Origin: Collinsella aerofaciens
GTDB taxonomy: Bacteria > Actinomycetota > Coriobacteriia > Coriobacteriales > Coriobacteriaceae
Direction: 5' to 3'
DNA length: 64,000 nt
Assembly: GCF_902364945.1 (NCBI RefSeq)
Contig: NZ_CABJFS010000009.1
Coordinates: forward strand, 32,306 to 96,305
Shown here one piece after another: positions 25,858 to 34,116 of this stretch (within the stretch, counting starts at the first letter, position 1; every line of letters starts with the position of its first letter). Position numbers and translations under genes: made by a program. Under the pieces are notes generated by a model. The model was not told the origin of the DNA. It made no database searches and saw only the letters and a program-made list of their open reading frames with translations.

Positions 25858-26100
25858 GGTAAAACGCGTCGTTGTGGGACTCGCATTGTTACCGCCTCAG
25901 ATGAGACCGGGCAGACAAAAGGGGAGGTGCCGGCTTTCGTAAGGCGCGAACCTACGAAAATCGCCGCGCGGCAACGCAGGGCGATGAACTTGGTCGGGGG
26001 ATAGGGCCCGCTTCGCCCGCCGGCCCGTAAATTGTATCATCCAGTGTGGAACGAGGATGCCCGTTGCCGAGTGCGACGGGCTTGCAATAAGAGGAGAGCC

Positions 26101-28104
26101 ATGTCGAAGCAAGCGGTCGTTGGAATCTTGGCGCATGTCGATGCCGGCAAGACCACACTGGCCGAGGCCATGCTGTTCTGCGCGGGTCGCATTCGCAAGC
26201 GCGGCCGCGTGGACGATGGCGACTCGCACCTGGATACCAACGCCATCGAGCGCGAGCGCGGCATCACGATTTTCTCGTCGCAGGCCGTGCTCGACCACGG
26301 CGATACCCACGTCATGCTCGTGGATGCTCCCGGCCATGTCGATTTTTCTGCCGAGGCGGAGCGCACGCTGCGTGCCCTGGACTACGCGATTCTGGTGGTG
26401 GGCGCCAACGATGGCGTGCAGGGGCACACCGAAACCCTGTGGCGCCTGCTTGCACGCTATGACATCCCGACGTTCATCTTCATCAACAAGATCGATTTGG
26501 AGAATCCCGGCCGCGATGTTTTGCTGGCACAACTCGGGCAGCGTCTTTCCGAGGGCTGCCTGGATGCCAACGAGCTGCTGGCGGGCGGCGCCGTTCAGGA
26601 GGACGCTGCTGCGTTGGACGAAGCGGCGCTCGAGGAGTTTCTTGAAGCGGGTGAGCTTTCTGTCGCAACGCTGTCGCGCATGGTTGCCGAGCGCAAGCTC
26701 TTTCCCTGCTTTGCCGGCTCGGCGCTCAAGGACCAAGGCGTTGACGAGCTACTGGATGGTATATGCGCGCTGATGCGTGAGCAGGCGTGGCTCCCGGAGT
26801 TTGCCGCGCGCGTCTATCGTGTCAGCCGCGGGGATCGTGGCGAGCGCTTGGCTTGGGTTAAAGTGACCGGCGGCACGCTGCGCGCAAAACAGATGATCAG
26901 CGGGCATTCCAGTGCCGAGGCGTGGGAACAGAAGGTCGATCAGGTACGCATCTATAACGGCGAGAAGTATGAGCTTGCCCAAGAAGTTGCTGCTGGCGGT
27001 ATTTGCGCCGTGACGGGTCTTGCGCACGTTCGCCCAGGGGACGCCCTGGGCACGGAGCCCGCGGGCGATGCGCCCGTCATCGCTCCGGTCCTCACCTATA
27101 CGGTGCTGCCGGGCGAACACGACGTTCATGCGGTGTTTAAAGCGCTGAGTGAGTTGGCGGACGAAGATCCCATGCTCGGCGTAAGCTGGAATACGCATCT
27201 TGAGCAGATCCATTTGCAGTTGATGGGCGCCGTGCAACTCGAGGTCGTGCAGCGGGTGTTGGCCGATCGCTTTGGCCTTTCGGTTGCGTTTGAGCCCGGC
27301 GGCATTCTCTATAAGGAGACTATTTCGCGGCCGGTCGAGGGCGTGGGCCACTTTGAGCCGCTGCGCCACTATGCCGAGGTGCATCTGCGCCTGGAGCCGT
27401 TGCCGGCGGGTTCGGGTGTGCAGTTTGGCACCGTGACCTCGACCGACGAGCTCGATCTTAACTGGCAGCGTTTGGCACTCACCAACGCTATGGAGCGCGA
27501 CCACCTGGGCGTGCTGACGGGCTCGCCCATCACCGATGTGCGCATTACGCTCACGGGCGGCCGCGCGCATGCCAAACACACCGAGGGCGGCGATTTTCGC
27601 CAGGCCACGTATCGCGCGATTCGCCAGGGTTTGATGCAGGCGCGCGAGGTCGGCGCAGACGTGTTGCTGGAGCCGTGGTACCACTTTGAGCTCGAGGTGC
27701 CGGGGGAGTGCGTGGGCCGGGCGTTGTCAGATGCCACACGCATGGGTGCCGAGTACGAGCCGCCGACGATGGCGGGAGACCGAGCGAAGCTTGTGGGTCG
27801 CGTGCCGGCATCCGAGGTGCAGGATTACGCGCTGGAGGTGGCTGCCTACACGAGCGGGCGCGGTCATCTGTACCTGGAGTTCGCCGGTTATGCGGCTTGC
27901 CATGATGGCGAGCGCGTAATCGAGGCTGCCGCCTACGAGCCCGAGGCCGATCTGCCCAACACGCCCGACTCGGTCTTTTGCTCTCATGGCGCCGGCTACA
28001 CGGTCAAATGGTATGACGTGCCCGCCGCAGCGCACGTAAAGATCGATCCCGTCACCTTCCGTCCCTGGCGAGCAGCAGACGCCGAGTTTTTCGGCCACAT
28101 GTGA
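26101..28104 (+). CDS. TetM/TetO-like ribosomal-protection GTPase
   Basis: EF-G-like translation factor of 667 residues. G1 is AHVDAGKTTLAEA near residue 11, the switch ERERGITIFSS, G3 VDAPGHVDFSAEAERT, and G4 FINKIDL. A Tet-type domain II-V order follows, ending KIDPVTFRPW. The family includes tetracycline-resistance proteins, but members of intermediate similarity also occur as chromosomal paralogues, so resistance is not shown. Codon use and GC look like the neighbours, which argues against recent transfer. Its stop codon lies inside a palindromic repeat. The start at 26101 has GAGGAG upstream. Confidence 0.8.
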   Translation: MSKQAVVGILAHVDAGKTTLAEAMLFCAGRIRKRGRVDDGDSHLDTNAIERERGITIFSSQAVLDHGDTHVMLVDAPGHVDFSAEAERTLRALDYAILVVGANDGVQGHTETLWRLLARYDIPTFIFINKIDLENPGRDVLLAQLGQRLSEGCLDANELLAGGAVQEDAAALDEAALEEFLEAGELSVATLSRMVAERKLFPCFAGSALKDQGVDELLDGICALMREQAWLPEFAARVYRVSRGDRGERLAWVKVTGGTLRAKQMISGHSSAEAWEQKVDQVRIYNGEKYELAQEVAAGGICAVTGLAHVRPGDALGTEPAGDAPVIAPVLTYTVLPGEHDVHAVFKALSELADEDPMLGVSWNTHLEQIHLQLMGAVQLEVVQRVLADRFGLSVAFEPGGILYKETISRPVEGVGHFEPLRHYAEVHLRLEPLPAGSGVQFGTVTSTDELDLNWQRLALTNAMERDHLGVLTGSPITDVRITLTGGRAHAKHTEGGDFRQATYRAIRQGLMQAREVGADVLLEPWYHFELEVPGECVGRALSDATRMGAEYEPPTMAGDRAKLVGRVPASEVQDYALEVAAYTSGRGHLYLEFAGYAACHDGERVIEAAAYEPEADLPNTPDSVFCSHGAGYTVKWYDVPAAAHVKIDPVTFRPWRAADAEFFGHM

Positions 28105-28129
28105 CAAAGGGACAGCCCCTTTGTCACAT
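28099..28129. repeat. stop-codon palindrome TGTGACAAAGGG, copy 1
   Basis: A perfect 13-bp stem (28099-28111 with 28117-28129) starts at the last sense codon of the TetM-like gene, so the element provides that gene's TGA. A second copy lies at 31825-31859. No T-run follows. Confidence 0.75.
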
Positions 28130-28133
28130 GCTA

Positions 28134-28164
28134 TTGGTATAACTCAGTATAAGTTGGTATAACT
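28134..28164. promoter_or_regulatory. 20-bp-spaced direct repeat upstream of AAA ATPase
   Basis: TTGGTATAACT occurs at 28134-28144 and again at 28154-28164, a period of two helical turns. The second copy leads into GTTACC, giving GGTA...TACC symmetry. TATAAC or TATAAG within it could be a -10 box, so a regulator bound here would block transcription of the ATPase. Confidence 0.45.
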
Positions 28165-28197
28165 GTTACCAGGGTTTGCCAATCCGAGGAGGCCGAT

Positions 28198-29316
28198 ATG
28201 AATCCAAATCCCTTTAAGCCCACAGCTGGTAAGCGGCCTCCGATACTCATCGGTCGCGAGTCGGTCATCGAAGATTTTGAGGAAGGGCTCGACAACGGCG
28301 CCGGAGCGCCGGGCAGGCTCATGCTCATTACGGGAAACCGCGGCTGTGGCAAAACGGTTCTCCTGCGGGAGCTGCAACGTCTAGCCAGCGAGCGCGGATG
28401 GGCGGTTGTCTCCGATTCCGCTTCGCTTGGTTTGTGCGACCGCTTGGCCGACGCGCTTCGCTCGAATAAACCCGTTGTGACGTCAATGGAGTTTGGGCCG
28501 TCGTTTGGCCGGATGTCGGTCGAGGCGGCGCGGGCAAAAGGCGAGACATTGCGAGGGCTGGTCAACGAGCGTCTCAAGAAGCTCGGTCCGGGCAAGGGCG
28601 TCTTGTTTGCGATTGACGAGGCACAATCGGTGTCTATCGAGGAACTGGCGGCTCTTGCCGTCCTCTATCAGCAGGTGCTCGGAGACCAGGATGCCACGGG
28701 CTTGCCCGATAGCGACCAGCGCGGTCTTGCGCTGGCGTTCGCCGGCTTGCCCAGTATGGTTGACGATCTGCTCGAAGAGCCGAGCGTGACGTTTTTGCGG
28801 CGTGCCCAGCAGCGTACGTTGGGGGCAATATCTTTGCCCAAAGTGCGCGATTCGTATATCCAGACGGTCAAAGACGCTGGTCTTTACGTTGACGCGGAGA
28901 CGGCGGACCTTGCGGCGCGCAAGAGCATGGGGCATCCCTATATGGTTCAGCTGGTGGGCTATTACATGTGGCGGTCTGCTGTCCGGCGTGGCTCGCAGGT
29001 CATCGAAAGGCGCGATGTCGAGAATGGCCATGCGGATGCCGTCTCCGAGTTCTACGAAGCGGTTGACGCACCTCTGTATTACGGTCTGCGCAGCCCTCAG
29101 CGCCTCTTTATCGAGGCTATGGCGGTTGACGAGGACAAGCCGACGCGCACGGCGGATATCATTGAGCGCTGCGACCGTACCCAGAGCTGGGCGAGTAAAT
29201 ATCGCGCAAGCCTGATTCGCGAGCGCGTCATCGAGGCCGCCGGATACGGCCTTGTGCGGTTTACCGTGCCCATGCTGGGCGAGTATATCCGCGACCGCGT
29301 TTTATGGCATGAGTAG
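28198..29316 (+). CDS. AAA/Orc1-like ATP-binding protein
   Basis: P-loop ATPase of 372 residues. The N-terminus (PNPFKPTAGKRPPILIGR) is typical of the bacterial 'archaeal ATPase-like' AAA group. Walker A is GNRGCGKT at about 48-55 and Walker B is LFAIDEAQS near 140, with an arginine-rich sensor region later. The C-terminal third looks like a winged helix. GAGGAGG precedes the ATG. Paralogues of this group sit alone in many actinobacteria. The gene is followed immediately by the UvrA paralogue, whose start may overlap it. Its function is unknown. Confidence 0.75.
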   Translation: MNPNPFKPTAGKRPPILIGRESVIEDFEEGLDNGAGAPGRLMLITGNRGCGKTVLLRELQRLASERGWAVVSDSASLGLCDRLADALRSNKPVVTSMEFGPSFGRMSVEAARAKGETLRGLVNERLKKLGPGKGVLFAIDEAQSVSIEELAALAVLYQQVLGDQDATGLPDSDQRGLALAFAGLPSMVDDLLEEPSVTFLRRAQQRTLGAISLPKVRDSYIQTVKDAGLYVDAETADLAARKSMGHPYMVQLVGYYMWRSAVRRGSQVIERRDVENGHADAVSEFYEAVDAPLYYGLRSPQRLFIEAMAVDEDKPTRTADIIERCDRTQSWASKYRASLIRERVIEAAGYGLVRFTVPMLGEYIRDRVLWHE

Positions 29317-29326
29317 GGTGATAAAG

Positions 29327-31822
29327 GTGACGGAACAGAAGATGAGCCCGCAGGCTATCGAGGTGCGCGGTGCACGTGTTCACAATCTCAAGGACATCGA
29401 TATCGATATTCCGCTGGGGAGGCTCGTGGGCATTGCCGGCGTGTCGGGCTCGGGCAAGAGCTCGCTGGCGCTGGGAGTTCTTTATGCCGAGGGCTCGCGC
29501 CGTTACCTGGAGGCGCTCAGCACCTATACTCGACGTCGCCTGACGCAGGCCGAGCACGCCCAGGTGGACGAGGTATTGCACGTACCGGCGGCACTCGCGT
29601 TGCATCAGCGTCCCAGTGTGCCAGGCGTGCGCTCGACCTTTGGTACCATGACCGAGCTCAACAACAGTCTGCGTTTGCTCTTTAGCCGCTGTGCCCATCA
29701 CGTGTGCCCACATTGCGGGGCGCGTGTGGAGCCGAGCCTTAACGTGGCTGCGGGCCTGTCGCTCACGTGCCCCGCATGCGGCCGCGAGTTCTACGCGCCG
29801 AGTGCCGAGGACCTTGCCTTTAACAGCGGCGGTGCGTGCCCTACCTGCGGCGGCACCGGTGTCATGCGCGAGGTGGACGAAGCGAGCCTGGTGCCCGACG
29901 AGTCAAAGACCATCAACGAAGGCGCGGTGCTTCCCTGGGGTACGCTCATGTGGGATCTGATGAAGCAGGTAGCCGGCGAGATGGGCGTGCGCACCGACGT
30001 GCCGTTTAACCAGCTCACGCCTCAAGAGCGCGACATCGTGTTCCACGGTCCGGCGGTTAAAAAGCACATTCTCTACGTTCCCAAAAACGGCGAGGGCGCC
30101 ACGCCGCTCGATTTTACCTATTACAACGCTGTCTATACCGTCGAGAATGCGCTCGCCAAGGTTAAGGACGACAAGGGCCTCAAGCGCGTGGCGCGCTTTT
30201 TGCGCGAGGGGCCATGCCGTGACTGTGGCGGCACGCGTCTCTCCGAGGCCGCACGCCATCCCCAGGTGCGCGGTATCAATCTGGCGCAGGCCGCGGCTAT
30301 GACGCTGGGTGAGGCGATTGAGTGGGTGCGCGGGGTGCCCGCATCCTTGCCGGCCGAGATGCAGCCCATGGCGACGGATATCTGCGATTCGTTTTTGAGC
30401 ACGGCCCGTCGACTGGTCGATCTGGGCCTCGATTACCTTTCACTCGACCGCGCCGGTGCCACGCTCTCCACGGGCGAGCGTCAGCGCGTGCAGCTCGCCC
30501 GCGTGGTGCGTAACCGATCGACGGGCGTGCTCTATGTGCTGGACGAGCCCTCGATTGGCTTGCATCCTGCCAATGTCGACGGCCTGGTAGGCGTGATGCG
30601 CGATTTGGTGGATGACGGCAACACCGTGGTCGTTGTCGACCACGACTCGCGCGTACTGGCGGAAGCCGACTATCTGGTCGAGATGGGCCCCGTTGCCGGA
30701 GCAGGCGGCGGCAATGTGATCGCCGCGGGCGCGGTAGGCGAGGTCGAAGAATCGCAGGGCAGCCGCATCGCCCCATTTTTGCGCTCGGAGCCTGAGCGCT
30801 TGCGTCCGCAGGTGCCTGACGACGAAATGTTTGACCGGGGCCATATCCGCATGGCGACCGATGCCATCCATACCGTCAAACCGCTCGAAGTCGATATACC
30901 GCGCGGTCGCCTTGTCGCGGTGACGGGCGTTTCGGGTTCGGGTAAGACGACGTTGGTGCTCGAGACACTCATCCCGGCACTTAAGGCGCAGGCAGCCAGC
31001 GAGCGCCTGCCAAAACACGTGCGTTGGGTCGATGCCGAGGGCATTGCACGTGCCAACCTGATAGACGCCACGCCCATCGGTGCCAACGTGCGTTCGACGG
31101 TAGCGACTTATGCCGACATCCATGATGAACTGCGTCGCGCCTTCGCCCGTACGCCCGAGGCCAAGGCAGCCGGCTACAAGGCAGGCGCCTTTAGCTACAA
31201 CACCGGCGCCTTGCGCTGCCCTACGTGCGATGGCACGGGTTCGATATCGCTCGACGTGCAGTTTTTGCCCGACGTCGAGATCGTCTGCCCGGCATGTCGC
31301 GGCTCACGTTATGCAGACGCGGCTTCGCATATCCATCGCGAGGGCAAGGACGGGAGCTTACTGACGTTGCCGCAGCTCATGGACATGAGTGTGGACGAGG
31401 CCCTCGACGCCACGCTGGGACTCAAAAAGGTACAGGCGCGGTTGCAGACCTTGCACGACCTGGGCTTGGGTTATCTCACGCTCGGTGAGCCCACGCCGGC
31501 GCTTTCGGGCGGCGAGGCGCAGCGTCTTAAGCTTGCGAGCGAGATGGGCCGCGTGCAGGACGATGCCGTATTCGTATTTGACGAGCCCACGATCGGCCTG
31601 CATCCGCTCGATGTTCAGGTGTTGCTGAGTGTGTTTGACGGCCTCGTCGCCAAGGGCGCCACAGTTGTCGTGATCGAACACGACCTCGACCTTGTCCGCA
31701 ACGCCGACTATGTGATCGACATGGGCCCGGGCGGCGGTGACGCGGGCGGGCAAATCGTCTGCGCCGGCACGCCGGGCGACATCGTGGCCTGCCCCGCAAG
31801 CATCACCGGCCGCTACCTATAA
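29327..31822 (+). CDS. UvrA paralogue (UvrA2/DrrC-like)
   Basis: Excinuclease A-like protein of 831 residues with two ABC ATPase modules. Module 1: GVSGSGKSSLALG, signature LSTGERQRVQLARVV, Walker B LYVLDEPSIGLHP. Module 2: GVSGSGKTTLVLE, signature LSGGEAQRLKLASEM, Walker B VFVFDEPTIGLHP. Zinc-binding CPHC/CPAC and CPTC/CPAC pairs are present. It is about 110 residues shorter than housekeeping UvrA (about 940), which fits the UvrA2/daunorubicin-resistance class. GTG 29327 has AGGG at proper spacing; ATG 29309 overlaps the upstream gene and ATG 29342 is also possible. No uvrB or uvrC is nearby. Confidence 0.85.
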   Translation: MTEQKMSPQAIEVRGARVHNLKDIDIDIPLGRLVGIAGVSGSGKSSLALGVLYAEGSRRYLEALSTYTRRRLTQAEHAQVDEVLHVPAALALHQRPSVPGVRSTFGTMTELNNSLRLLFSRCAHHVCPHCGARVEPSLNVAAGLSLTCPACGREFYAPSAEDLAFNSGGACPTCGGTGVMREVDEASLVPDESKTINEGAVLPWGTLMWDLMKQVAGEMGVRTDVPFNQLTPQERDIVFHGPAVKKHILYVPKNGEGATPLDFTYYNAVYTVENALAKVKDDKGLKRVARFLREGPCRDCGGTRLSEAARHPQVRGINLAQAAAMTLGEAIEWVRGVPASLPAEMQPMATDICDSFLSTARRLVDLGLDYLSLDRAGATLSTGERQRVQLARVVRNRSTGVLYVLDEPSIGLHPANVDGLVGVMRDLVDDGNTVVVVDHDSRVLAEADYLVEMGPVAGAGGGNVIAAGAVGEVEESQGSRIAPFLRSEPERLRPQVPDDEMFDRGHIRMATDAIHTVKPLEVDIPRGRLVAVTGVSGSGKTTLVLETLIPALKAQAASERLPKHVRWVDAEGIARANLIDATPIGANVRSTVATYADIHDELRRAFARTPEAKAAGYKAGAFSYNTGALRCPTCDGTGSISLDVQFLPDVEIVCPACRGSRYADAASHIHREGKDGSLLTLPQLMDMSVDEALDATLGLKKVQARLQTLHDLGLGYLTLGEPTPALSGGEAQRLKLASEMGRVQDDAVFVFDEPTIGLHPLDVQVLLSVFDGLVAKGATVVVIEHDLDLVRNADYVIDMGPGGGDAGGQIVCAGTPGDIVACPASITGRYL

Positions 31823-31824
31823 CC

Positions 31825-31859
31825 GAATGTGACAAAGGGACAGTTCCTTTGTCACATTC
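31825..31859. repeat. stop-codon palindrome TGTGACAAAGG, copy 2
   Basis: A perfect 14-bp stem (31825-31838 with 31846-31859) lies 3 bases after the UvrA-like stop and reaches into the trmL stop codon, which it supplies. Inner bases are GGACAGTTCC where copy 1 has GGACAGCCCC. Confidence 0.75.
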
Positions 31860-32451
31860 CCGGAAAGCCTGTTTGGCGCAGGGCCTCGTAGAGGACGATG
31901 GCGGCGCTGTTAGAGAGGTTGAGAGCGCTGATGCGGTAGTCGTCCGGGTCGATGAAGTTGCCGCAGATATCCTGTCGAAGGATGGCTTCGTGGCTGTCCT
32001 CGGTATGCCCGAGCGACTCCTCGTGGGCCTCCCAGGCGTCGGCGTTTTCGAGCGAGTCGCAATCGCGCAACATGGGGATGCGCTCGCAGCGCTCGGGCGC
32101 CGCGGCAAGCAGTGGCTCGGGAATCCCCGAGCTCTCGCTGCCAAAGACCAAAAAGTCACCGTCGCGGTAGGTACTTTGCGCATAGGTGCGGCGCGCCTTT
32201 TTGGTCAGCAGATGCAGGCGTTCGTCGGCGGGGGAGAGGCCGTTGCGCGCAAGGAAATCCTCCCAGCCGGCATAGGTCGTCACGTCCAAATTTTGCCAGT
32301 AGCCCAGGCCGGCGCGACGCACCGTCTTGTCGTCGAGCGAAAACCCCAGCGGCTCCACCAGATGCAGGCGGGCGCCGGTAACCACGCAGGTGCGGCCGAT
32401 ATTGCCCGTATTGGCCGGAATCTCGGGCGCATACAGCACAATGTTGAACAT
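31852..32451 (-). CDS. trmL: tRNA (cytidine(34)-2'-O)-methyltransferase, TrmL-like
   Basis: SPOUT-class methyltransferase that 2'-O-methylates the wobble base of tRNA-Leu. Motifs are NIVLYAPEIPANTGNIGRTC, LVEPLGFSLDDKTVRRAGLGY, VFGSESSGIP and ALNLSNSAAIVLYEALRQ. At 199 residues it is about 40 longer than E. coli TrmL. The extra segment (LRDCDSLENADAW... to ...DPDDYRIS) sits between the RIPM strand and the knot-forming NLSN helix. AAGGAG lies before ATG 32451. A terminator separates it from the upstream CobW gene. Confidence 0.9.
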   Translation of the reverse strand: MFNIVLYAPEIPANTGNIGRTCVVTGARLHLVEPLGFSLDDKTVRRAGLGYWQNLDVTTYAGWEDFLARNGLSPADERLHLLTKKARRTYAQSTYRDGDFLVFGSESSGIPEPLLAAAPERCERIPMLRDCDSLENADAWEAHEESLGHTEDSHEAILRQDICGNFIDPDDYRISALNLSNSAAIVLYEALRQTGFPGM

Positions 32452-32474
32452 GAATCTCCTTGGCTCAGAACGAA

Positions 32475-32507
32475 AAACCACCACGAAGGGCACCTTCGTG
32501 GTGGTTT
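32475..32507 (-). terminator. terminator of CobW gene
   Basis: A 15-bp perfect stem (32475-32489 with 32493-32507) with a 3-base loop is followed on the minus strand by TT and a further T-rich run. Confidence 0.85.
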
Positions 32508-32546
32508 GGCGGTTACGTAGGCGGAAAAATGCCCGCTTGGATAAAT

Positions 32547-33677
32547 CTAGGCGCGGTGCCAGTCGGTCAGGCAGGCATCGAGGGAGGCGATGAGCGCATC
32601 CTTGTCCATGTGACGGCCGATGATGCACAGGCTCGTCATGCGGTCGCCCGTCTCGTCGTCCCAAATCTGCATGATCTCGGGGTTCTCGTCGATGATCTTC
32701 TGCTTCTCGCCCTCGGGCGCGGAGTCAACGAACAGACCGTTCTCCATCAGGCGCATTTGGTGGCCGGCCTGCTCGAACATGTAGCACATGTCCGGATCGC
32801 CGGTCTGCCACAGCGGACCCTTGACGCGGATGACCTCGTCGGGCCACTCCTGCTCAACAAAATCGGTGAACTTCTGCAGGTCAAACGGCTTGCGGCGCGA
32901 GTACACAAAGGTCTCGATGTCGTACTCGAGCACCTCGGGGTCGTCGTGCTCCTCGGGATGCTCCATGGCCTCGATCCAGGCGGCGGAGTTGTAGGCGCGC
33001 ATAAAGTCGAAGCGGTCGGTGTCGAGCAGCTCCTCCATGGGGACCTCGCCGTTTTGGGCCTCGACAATCACGGCGTCCTTCTGCAGGCTGCGCACGATAG
33101 CCTTGAGCTCGGCGATCTGCTCAGGGCTCACGGTATCGGTCTTGTTGAGGATCAGCGTGGAGCAGAACTCGATCTGCTGGATGAGCAGGCTCTCGATGTC
33201 GTCCTCGTCGATATCCTCGGCCAACAGGTCGCGGCCGCCGTTGAACTCGTCGTACATGCGGGCGCAATCGACCACAGCCACGATGTTGTCGAGTGCAAGC
33301 TTGGGCTGGCCGCCCACCTTGGCCTCGTCGCAGAAGCTCGAGATGGTGTAGGCGATGGGGATAGGCTCGCAGATACCCGAGGCCTCGATGATGATGTAGT
33401 CGAACTTGCCCGAATCGGCGATGCCCTGCAGCTGGTTGGCAAGGTCGTCCGAAAGCGTGCAGCAGATGCAGCCGTTGGTGAGCGGGATGAGGTCGTCGGT
33501 CTCGGAAAGGCCGCCGTCGGCGATGAGGCTGGCGTCGACGTTGATCTCGCCGATATCGTTGACGATCACGGCGGCGCGGATGCCGCCGTCGTTAGCGAGG
33601 ATGTGGTTGAGCAGTGTGGTCTTGCCGGCACCGAGGTATCCGGTAAGCATGATGATCTTCACGGGTTTGTTGGGCAT
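32547..33677 (-). CDS. CobW/COG0523-family GTP-binding metallochaperone
   Basis: G3E-family GTPase of 376 residues. Walker A is GYLGAGKTTLLNH at about 12-24. The metal motif CICC sits in NGCICCTLSDD, and NKTD is the guanine-specificity motif (LNKTDTVSPEQ). The C-terminal CobW_C domain is acidic with a HPEEHDD stretch. Such proteins deliver zinc, cobalt or other metals. The start at 33677 follows AAAGGAGGG. The ArsC-like gene lies 87 bases upstream. No Zur box was identified. Confidence 0.88.
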   Translation of the reverse strand: MPNKPVKIIMLTGYLGAGKTTLLNHILANDGGIRAAVIVNDIGEINVDASLIADGGLSETDDLIPLTNGCICCTLSDDLANQLQGIADSGKFDYIIIEASGICEPIPIAYTISSFCDEAKVGGQPKLALDNIVAVVDCARMYDEFNGGRDLLAEDIDEDDIESLLIQQIEFCSTLILNKTDTVSPEQIAELKAIVRSLQKDAVIVEAQNGEVPMEELLDTDRFDFMRAYNSAAWIEAMEHPEEHDDPEVLEYDIETFVYSRRKPFDLQKFTDFVEQEWPDEVIRVKGPLWQTGDPDMCYMFEQAGHQMRLMENGLFVDSAPEGEKQKIIDENPEIMQIWDDETGDRMTSLCIIGRHMDKDALIASLDACLTDWHRA

Positions 33678-33763
33678 GTGCCCTCCTTTGTTAGACATGG
33701 CTTACAGTTGAATCTTATGCCAAACGCCTGCTCTTATACCCACGCGCCGGCAAATAACACAGG

Positions 33764-34105
33764 CTACTCCCAGGCTCCCCATACATCGGGGCAATAACCG
33801 ACGGTGGCCTTTTTGCCGTTGCGCACGATGGGCTCGGCTAGAACCTGCTGGTTCTCGAGCAACTTGTCGAAGCGCTGGCTAGGGGTGAGGTGCTGGATGA
33901 GCGCGAGCGTCTCCTCGTCCTTGGCCTTGGGGTTGAGCAGCTTGTCGATGCCGCCGACCGCCTGCATCACGCTCGTGAGCTCGCCTTTGCTCATCTCCTT
34001 TTCCTTAAGGTCGATAAACTGCACCTTGATGCGGCGCTCCTTAAAATAGCGCTGGGCCTTCTTGGTATCGAAGGACTTCTTGGTGCCAAAAATCTGGATA
34101 TTCAT
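33764..34105 (-). CDS. ArsC/Spx-family protein lacking the catalytic Cys
   Basis: Thioredoxin-fold ArsC/YffB-type protein of 113 residues (MNIQIFGTKK...QRYFKERRIKVQFIDLKEKEMSKGEL). At the position where family members carry a nucleophilic Cys (G-x-x-K-C-x-D-T), the codon is TCC, giving GTKKSFDTKKA. A single Cys remains near the C-terminus (VGYCPDVW). The fold looks complete, so the gene is not obviously decayed, but arsenate reductase chemistry is unlikely. GGCGGAAC precedes the ATG, and the flavodoxin-fold gene ends 12 bases upstream. Confidence 0.8.
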   Translation of the reverse strand: MNIQIFGTKKSFDTKKAQRYFKERRIKVQFIDLKEKEMSKGELTSVMQAVGGIDKLLNPKAKDEETLALIQHLTPSQRFDKLLENQQVLAEPIVRNGKKATVGYCPDVWGAWE

Positions 34106-34116
34106 GTTCCGCCGTT

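Noticed and set aside
25858..26100. Possible tRNA or small RNA gene
   Set aside because: Hairpins are present, but no cloverleaf, anticodon arm or T-loop sequence could be fitted.
32460..33797. Long plus-strand frame (445 codons)
   Set aside because: Opposite the CobW GTPase gene. Translation is Val/Leu/His/Gly-rich without motifs, typical of antisense to a GC-rich gene.
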